Notes under the pieces: model-generated
Told to the model about the DNA's origin: nothing
The model's input: the letters and a program-made list of their open reading frames with translations, nothing else
The model's database searches: none
From: Bifidobacterium minimum
GTDB lineage: Bacteria > Actinomycetota > Actinomycetes > Actinomycetales > Bifidobacteriaceae
Direction: 5' to 3'
DNA length: 64,000 nucleotides
Assembly: GCF_000741645.1 (NCBI RefSeq)
Contig: NZ_JGZD01000001.1
Location: forward strand, 1 to 64,000
Shown: in pieces, positions 55,458-64,000 of the stretch
Layout: each line of letters begins with the position of its first letter
Position numbering within the stretch: the first letter of the stretch is position 1
Program-made: the position numbers and the translations under genes

Positions 55458-55681
55458 TTCGCTGGGTTTCCGGCCTTCCGAGACCTGACGGAGATGCTCT
55501 CATAGTGGTGGTGCGTCAAAAGCGGGTGTAATTCGGCTTTGCGAAAGAGCCCTCGTCGATTCCATTGTCCTGTGCTATAGCTGGTAGGGGAGGATGGATG
55601 CCGACCGTCGGCAAGGTCACGTGTATGTGGCGGGATGGGATCCGTGCCACGGTGACGTTCCTGGATGATGCGGAGGTAGTG

Positions 55682-57784
55682 GTGTCTCGACTGATCATCG
55701 TGTCCAATAGGCTTCCCGTGTCGCTGGATGGCGATGCGGAGAGGGGCTTCTCGCTGAGGCAGAACGTCGGAGGGCTGGCCACGGCCATCGGCCCGTATCA
55801 TAAGGTGCATCGTGATTGCCTGTGGGTGGGCTGGAGCGGCATCGATCTGGACAAATATGATGCCGAGCAGATCCGCTCCATCCGGGAGGCCTATGCGCGT
55901 CGGCGCTGCGTTCCCCTTTTTCTGGCCCACGATGAGGTGGCGGGATACTATTCGGGATTCTCCAATGACACGCTGTGGCCGCTCTTCCATGATTTCTCGC
56001 ATGAGGCCGTGTTCGAACCGTCCACATGGGGAATGTACCAGCATGTCAACAGGCTGTTCGCGCAGGCCTTGGAGCCGCTGGTCCATGAGGGCGACACCGT
56101 GTGGATTCAGGATTACCATCTCATGCTTCTTCCCCAGATGCTGCGGGAGCGTTTCCCCCGGTTGCCCATGGGGTGGTTCCTGCACGTTCCTTTCCCCAGC
56201 CCCGAGATATACCGTTCGCTGCCGTGGAACCGGGAGCTTCTCGACGGCGTGCTTGGTGCGGATCTCATCGGTTTCCATACCGTGGACTACGCGCGGAACT
56301 TCCTGTCGTCCGTGGAGCTGCTGCTTCACATCCGCGCCGACGACGAAGGCCGCATCCCCATGACCACGGACCGGTACGCGACGGTTGATGCCTTCCCGAT
56401 CGGAATCGACTACGACCTTTACAAGAGGACGGCGCGTTCCACGCTGGCAAAGGCCATGAAGCGGGGCATCGAGGAGGTCAGCGGGAAGAGGCCCGGGCGC
56501 CGGTACGCCACGTCGTTGACCGCAGAGAGCAACGCGGTGGCGGAGGCCATCACCAAGGAGGGAACATGGTGGAGCCACTATGCGCATGAGGAGCTTCCCG
56601 AGCTGACGCTGGCGCGGTCGGCGGCCGCGGAGTACAAACCCAACAAGGTCGTGGTGTCGGTTGATCGCCTGGACTACACCAAAGGGCTTCCGGAACGATT
56701 GAAGGCCTTCGGCCGCATGCTGGAGAAGTATCCCGAGTGGACGGGTCACGTGACCTATTACCTTCTCGCCACGCCTTCCCGCGAGAACGTCGACACATAC
56801 CGGCATCTCAAGGAGCAGGTCGATCAGCTCGTGGGCCAGATCAACGGTCGTTTCTCGTTGCTGTCATGGACGCCCATCCACTACATCACGCGCTCGCTGC
56901 CCATCAAGCCGGTATGCGGGATATACGCGGCGGGTGATGTGGCGCTGGTGACGCCCCTGAGGGACGGGATGAATCTCGTGGCCAAGGAATATCTCGCCTG
57001 CCATGATGGGCGGGACGGCTCCCTGGTTCTTTCCGATATGTGTGGCGCCGCGAATGAGCTGACCGAGGCCTTCATCGTCAACCCATACGACACCGAGGCA
57101 ATGTGCGAGGCCCTCCATTCCGCGCTTGAGATATCACCCGCGGAGTCACGCCGACGCAATATCGCGATGCAGGCGCGGATCAAGGCGCGCACCGCCGCAC
57201 AGTGGTCCGCCACTTTTCTCGATGCCTTGGGACAGGTGACGAATGAGGGATTGGCTGATCGACGACTGCGGATGTCTCAGTGCAATGAGCTGCTGTCGCG
57301 ATGGAACGCCGCCGATAGGAAACTCGTTCTGTGCGATTACGACGGGACGCTGACGCCTCTGGTGCGCTCGCCGGAGCGTGCCCGACCAACACGGGCGACG
57401 ATCGACCTGCTTCAGCGTCTGGGTGACGCGTCTGGCGTCGACCTGGCCATTGTCTCAGGGCGTGATCGCGAGACCATGGATGCATGGTTCGGCGGCCTCC
57501 CCGCCACCCTGATCGCGGAGCACGGAGCGTGGAGCAGCGGCCCGGCCGCCGCCGGCGGACAACGTGAATGGATCCGGTCCGCGAATCTGCCGGATGAGGC
57601 ACGTGGATGCCGATTATTCGCGACGCCATGCTCAAGGCCGTCAACCGTGTGCCGCGATCGTTCATCGAGACGAAATCCGACGCCTTGGCGTGGCATTATC
57701 GGGGCAGCGATCAGCGGCTTGCAGCCACCGTCCGCGACGAGCTTCTTACGCAGCTGCGGCAGCAGTGCGGCGGATTGGGTCTGA
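55682..57784 (+). CDS. otsA: Trehalose-6-phosphate synthase (OtsA) part of a frameshifted OtsA-OtsB fusion
   Basis: The first 490 or so residues are a GT20 trehalose-6-phosphate synthase that joins UDP-glucose and glucose-6-phosphate. Evidence: VSRLIIVSNRLPVSLDG at the start, GLATAIGPY, VWIQDYHLMLLPQMLR and the C-terminal CDGRDG-neighbourhood with PLRDGMNLVAKEYLA. An OtsB trehalose-phosphatase domain begins after it (LVLCDYDGTLTPLVRS, motif I; VDLAIVSGRDRETM, motif II), but near 57600 the reading frame is lost and translation would run off-frame to 57784. The GTG at 55682 follows GGAGG by five bases. The OtsA part is complete and probably works; the OtsB part is truncated. Confidence 0.93.
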   Translation: MSRLIIVSNRLPVSLDGDAERGFSLRQNVGGLATAIGPYHKVHRDCLWVGWSGIDLDKYDAEQIRSIREAYARRRCVPLFLAHDEVAGYYSGFSNDTLWPLFHDFSHEAVFEPSTWGMYQHVNRLFAQALEPLVHEGDTVWIQDYHLMLLPQMLRERFPRLPMGWFLHVPFPSPEIYRSLPWNRELLDGVLGADLIGFHTVDYARNFLSSVELLLHIRADDEGRIPMTTDRYATVDAFPIGIDYDLYKRTARSTLAKAMKRGIEEVSGKRPGRRYATSLTAESNAVAEAITKEGTWWSHYAHEELPELTLARSAAAEYKPNKVVVSVDRLDYTKGLPERLKAFGRMLEKYPEWTGHVTYYLLATPSRENVDTYRHLKEQVDQLVGQINGRFSLLSWTPIHYITRSLPIKPVCGIYAAGDVALVTPLRDGMNLVAKEYLACHDGRDGSLVLSDMCGAANELTEAFIVNPYDTEAMCEALHSALEISPAESRRRNIAMQARIKARTAAQWSATFLDALGQVTNEGLADRRLRMSQCNELLSRWNAADRKLVLCDYDGTLTPLVRSPERARPTRATIDLLQRLGDASGVDLAIVSGRDRETMDAWFGGLPATLIAEHGAWSSGPAAAGGQREWIRSANLPDEARGCRLFATPCSRPSTVCRDRSSRRNPTPWRGIIGAAISGLQPPSATSFLRSCGSSAADWV

Positions 57785-58086
57785 TGACCATGGAGAACTC
57801 CAAAGTCGTCGAGGTCTGTCCGGTTTCCGTGAGTAAGGGCAATGCGGTGTCGTCGTTGGTCGATATGAGCGCTTATGGCGTGATCATGATGGTCGGCGAT
57901 GACACCACCGATGAGACGATGTTCGCCGTAGCCCCGGATGACGCGTGGACGATCAAGATCGGAATGGGTCAGACGGCTGCACGGTACCGTCTGACTGAAC
58001 CGGCGGCATTGCACAGGCTGCTGGAGTGTCTCATCGCCGAGTCGCAGGCCTCGCGACTCATGGATGCCGACGCGGGCGTCCTATGA
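57598..58086 (+). pseudogene. otsB: Frame-shifted C-terminal half of the trehalose-6-phosphate phosphatase domain
   Basis: Continuation of the OtsB domain in the +2 frame: MPIIRDAMLKAVNRVPRS, FIETKSDALAWHYRGSD (motif with the conserved Lys and HYR), and the Asp pair of motif IV in VGDDTTDETMFAV. With the upstream frame it would rebuild a normal OtsB if one base were added near 57602. No start codon or ribosome-binding site suggests separate translation, so this is a broken end of the fusion, or a one-base sequence error. Confidence 0.85.
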
Positions 58087-58226
58087 TGCCATACGCGATC
58101 GGCGGCCGTCGCGCGACGGCCGGCGGCGTCACGGCGAGCGGATGCCGTAGGCCTCGGCGTGTTGGCATATGAATTTTATGGACGCAGTCCGTTGCCATGC
58201 TCGTTGGCTGCATAGAATGAGGCGCT

Positions 58227-59492
58227 ATGGATCAGACTGACGTTCTTCGCGCGCTTCGGCGTGACCATCCCATGGAATTGCGGCGAGCGGCCGACAGACT
58301 TCATGGCACGGCCCGGCGTACGCCGATCATCCCTTCCCGCTCCCTGTCGGATCTGACCGGGCATGACATCCGGCTCAAACCGGAGAATCTTCAGGTAACG
58401 GGATCGTTCAAGATTCGCGGAGCCTACAACAAGATCGCGTCGCTGTCCGATGAGGAGATCGCACGCGGAATCGTCACGGCGTCGGCGGGAAACCATGCTC
58501 AGGGCGTTGCGTATGCGGCGCGTGAGCGTGGCGCGAACGCCACGATCGTCATGCCTCAGATCACACCCCCGCTGAAGGTGGATGCCACGAAGGCCTACGG
58601 CGCGCAGGTCGTTCTTCATGGCGACGTCTTTGACGAGTCGGCGGAATACGCCGGTAGGCTCAGCGCCGAGCAGGGCATGGTGTACGTTCCTCCGTTCGAT
58701 GACTACGAGGTCATCTGCGGCCAGGGAACGGTCGGTCTGGAGATTCTTGAGGACGTCCCTGACGTCACGGATGTCGTTGTTCCTCTGGGCGGCGGCGGTC
58801 TGGGAGCCGGTGTCGCGTTGGCTATCAAGACTTTCCGACCCCAGGTGCGCGTGATCGGAGCCATTCCCGAAGGATCTCCGGCGTACCGCGAGTCCTTCGA
58901 GGCAGGGCACGTCGTCGCGGCCGAACAGGTCATGACGTCCGCCGAAGGAGTGGCCGTCAAGCGTCCCGGCGACCTGCCGTTCGCGTTGCTCAATGAGTTC
59001 CTTGATGATCTGGTCACGGTCACCGAACGCGACATCAACGAGATGATTCTGCTGATGCTGGAGAAGCACAAGTTGGTCGTCGAGGGTGCGGGGGCGGTTT
59101 CCTTGGCGGCTCTGGAGCATCTTGACCTGCGCTCGCGCGCATTCGCATCGGCTCAGGGGAAGCACGTCATCGTCCCCATTCTGTCGGGCGGCAACATCGA
59201 TACCGTCACGATCGGCGCGGTCATTCAGAAGGGCATGATCGCCCGCGGCCGGATCATGAATTTCGAGGTTGAGCTTCCGGATGTTCCCGGACAGCTGGTC
59301 AAGGTGGCGACGCTGCTGGCGAGGGAGAGGGCCAATGTGATCGCGCTCGACCATGATCAGTTCAAGGCCTCCGGCCATTTCATCAACGGCGTAGCGTTGG
59401 GTGTGACGGTCGAGACGAATGGACCCGATCATATCGAGAGGGTTCTGCAGGCTCTTCGTGAGGCCGGGCTCGAGCCTGAGCGCATCTACTAG
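58227..59492 (+). CDS. ilvA: Threonine ammonia-lyase (threonine deaminase), ACT-domain type
   Basis: This 421-residue PLP enzyme converts threonine to 2-oxobutanoate and ammonia, feeding isoleucine synthesis. The Schiff-base Lys is in VTGSFKIRGAYNKI, the phosphate loop PLGGGGLGAGVALAI and the serine-like TASAGNHAQGVAYA. A C-terminal regulatory ACT-like domain (from about residue 345, MNFEVELPDVPGQLVKVATL) is present. The end of the gene carries a 20-bp duplication spanning the stop codon. The gene ends near the sirtuin gene, convergent. Confidence 0.95.
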   Translation: MDQTDVLRALRRDHPMELRRAADRLHGTARRTPIIPSRSLSDLTGHDIRLKPENLQVTGSFKIRGAYNKIASLSDEEIARGIVTASAGNHAQGVAYAARERGANATIVMPQITPPLKVDATKAYGAQVVLHGDVFDESAEYAGRLSAEQGMVYVPPFDDYEVICGQGTVGLEILEDVPDVTDVVVPLGGGGLGAGVALAIKTFRPQVRVIGAIPEGSPAYRESFEAGHVVAAEQVMTSAEGVAVKRPGDLPFALLNEFLDDLVTVTERDINEMILLMLEKHKLVVEGAGAVSLAALEHLDLRSRAFASAQGKHVIVPILSGGNIDTVTIGAVIQKGMIARGRIMNFEVELPDVPGQLVKVATLLARERANVIALDHDQFKASGHFINGVALGVTVETNGPDHIERVLQALREAGLEPERIY

Positions 59493-59514
59493 AACCTGAG
59501 CGCATCTACTAGAA
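59475..59514 (+). repeat. 2 x 20-bp tandem duplication across the ilvA stop
   Basis: CCTGAGCGCATCTACTAGAA occurs at 59475-59494 and again at 59495-59514. The first copy ends the gene (stop TAG at 59490-59492); the second is after the stop. Confidence 0.95.
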
Positions 59515-59557
59515 GAGTCTCGTGGAGGAGGCTACGCGAGGACTCTGGGCGAGGACT

Positions 59558-60331
59558 CTAGCGTTCCGGCGCCGCTGCCGCCGCTGCCGATATGGTTTCG
59601 TCGACCAGTTCGGGAAGGGCCGTGGCGATGTCGTCTCGGATGAGTCGTGACGCCAGACGGTCATATTGGGTTCGCCCCATGGTCATAATCGTGATGGGGA
59701 CTCCGGCCTGTGCCGCGATGGGAACCAGCGACGCGGCGGGGAAGACCTCCAGAGTCGAGCCTATTACCCAGAGCGCATCCGATTTGACAACCGCGCGCAT
59801 GGACTTCTCCATCGCGCCGTCGGGAAGCGCCTCGCCAAAATAGACCACGTCGGTTTTGATAAGACCATTGCAGATCTCCCCGGCCCTGTAGGGAAGATGC
59901 CGGTGGCAATGCGGATCGGGTTCCCTGTCGAGGTTGTCCATGATCTGCGAGGTCCGGTATTCGGCATGGCATCGCATGCAGTGTGACGTGCCGATCGTTC
60001 CGTGCAGATTAACGATCAGGTCGGGCGAGTTCCCGGCCTTCTCGTGCAGTGCGTCGAAGTTCTGCGTGGCCAGCAAGGAAAGCATCCCCGCTTTCTCGAG
60101 GCGCACCAGAGCCTTGTGGGCGTCGCCGGGCTCGGCGTTCCAGACGGGTGACTCCTTCTGCCATCTCCACGAGTATTCGCGCGCCTGCTGGTCGCTCAGG
60201 AATGCGTCGATGTCATAGACGCTCATCTGTTCGGGATGCTTGGTCCATACCCCTTGTGGTCCACGGAAGTCCGGGATTCCCGCTGATGTCGATATTCCGG
60301 CTCCGGTCAGAACGGCGATGTGAGTGCTCAT
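59558..60331 (-). CDS. Sir2-family NAD-dependent protein deacetylase
   Basis: This 257-residue sirtuin uses NAD to remove acyl groups from lysines. The NAD motif is VLTGAGISTSAGIPDFRG and the catalytic region LATQNFDALHEKAG with His in VNLHGTIG. A zinc-binding domain is seen: HCMRCHAEYRTSQ and then HCHRHLPYRAGEIC; the second zinc pair has an unusual spacing (C-x11-C) in place of the usual C-x2-C or C-x3-C. The C-terminus is Ala-rich. Start ATG at 60331. Confidence 0.94.
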   Translation of the reverse strand: MSTHIAVLTGAGISTSAGIPDFRGPQGVWTKHPEQMSVYDIDAFLSDQQAREYSWRWQKESPVWNAEPGDAHKALVRLEKAGMLSLLATQNFDALHEKAGNSPDLIVNLHGTIGTSHCMRCHAEYRTSQIMDNLDREPDPHCHRHLPYRAGEICNGLIKTDVVYFGEALPDGAMEKSMRAVVKSDALWVIGSTLEVFPAASLVPIAAQAGVPITIMTMGRTQYDRLASRLIRDDIATALPELVDETISAAAAAAPER

Positions 60332-60862
60332 GCTTCAGGCATAGCACGTGGTGAGTGGTGATGAAAGAACCGAAAGCACCGATGGGGCAATCTGCTTTCC
60401 CTCCACTGGGCGTCCACGATTCCCGGACTTCGAGAGGTCGGAATAACCGGAATCTTTCTTCCCCCTATCGGGTGTTCCCACCTCTTTGGTCTGTTGTGGT
60501 TGTTGTGGTGGTGGTTGTGCGACACGCCGTGGGAGGCGCGTGCTGGCGCGGTTTGCGGGGCGTGCGCGCGCGTCCGGTTTGCGTGCGGGGCGTGCCTCGT
60601 GTAAGTTTATCCATTGCTGCCCGACGGCGGTGGCTGGTCCCGGAGGGGCCGGCGGCCGGGTCGGAGTGGTGGTGGTTTGAGAACTCAAGAGCGTGTTTTG
60701 TACTACTTTTTATAGTCAATGATTGATTGCCAGTCCGGTGTCGGCCCCGTTCGCGGGGTGGCCGAGGGGCCTTGAACGCCACCGGGGTTTTGTGTGGACC
60801 GTTGTCCTTATCAACGGTCCCGTCAATGAATATATATGAGGGTCTTTTGAAGATCTTCATGG
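60332..60862 (+). promoter_or_regulatory. rRNA operon leader
   Basis: No protein gene is supported. A G/T-rich low-complexity stretch lies around 60480-60530, then GTTTGAGAACTCAAGAGCGT at 60674-60693, a conserved actinobacterial rrn leader element (boxA-type antitermination or processing signal). It recurs in the 16S-23S spacer. A TTTATAG lies near 60707. The exact promoters are not clear. Confidence 0.6.

Positions 60863-64000
<3,138 letters not shown>

Overview
The window looks like the replication-origin region of a high-GC actinobacterium of the family Bifidobacteriaceae, most likely Bifidobacterium or a close relative. The evidence is the 16S rRNA sequence, the core order parB-parA-rsmG-jag-yidC-yidD-rnpA-rpmH-dnaA-dnaN-recF-DUF721-gyrB-gyrA shared by actinobacteria, and an OtsA-OtsB fusion. 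I cannot name a species from sequence alone.

Layout. 1-3.4 kb is an accessory patch beyond the gyrA cluster: the edge of an IS3-type element, a complete IS256-type element, a broken Trp-rich cationic reading frame, a small membrane protein carrying an exact internal 111-bp duplication, and a strong terminator. 3.4-15 kb (minus strand) holds mscL, a DUF3566 protein, gyrA, gyrB, a DUF721/DciA-like protein, recF, dnaN and dnaA. DnaA boxes lie on both sides of dnaA, so oriC is probably bipartite. 15.4-22.2 kb (plus strand) holds rpmH, rnpA, yidD, yidC, jag, rsmG, parA and parB, with four parS sites, two of them inside parB.

22.9-40 kb is mostly minus strand: trxB, a D-Ala-D-Ala ligase, a PLP aminotransferase, a pseudokinase next to murJ, a DUF6049 protein and a NUDIX hydrolase. 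pcnA is on the plus strand. Then come a LytR_C protein, ispE, ksgA and a G5/transglycosylase-like wall hydrolase. This parallels the mycobacterial pcnA-mutT4-Rv3909-mviN-trxB order, with ddl and an aminotransferase between murJ and trxB where sigM sits in mycobacteria. 40-60 kb is a set of housekeeping and metabolic genes: tRNA-Thr, a DsbA-like thioredoxin, a membrane Ser/Thr kinase, a sugar-ABC ATPase, a DUF4032 protein, rlmB, a Ca2+-type P-ATPase, dcd, a carboxylesterase, a Na+/H+ antiporter, tadA, a frameshifted otsA-otsB fusion, ilvA and a sirtuin. From 60.9 kb a ribosomal RNA operon begins: complete 16S, a spacer without tRNA, and a 23S cut by the window end.

Together the genes cover replication initiation and segregation, membrane-protein insertion, redox control and peptidoglycan export. 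A recurrent oddity is the large number of short tandem duplications (units of 13-20 bp) in spacers and inside the dnaA linker. No clearly new multi-gene system is evident. The best candidates for novelty are the broken Trp-rich peptide beside the duplicated membrane protein, and the two parS sites built into the parB reading frame.
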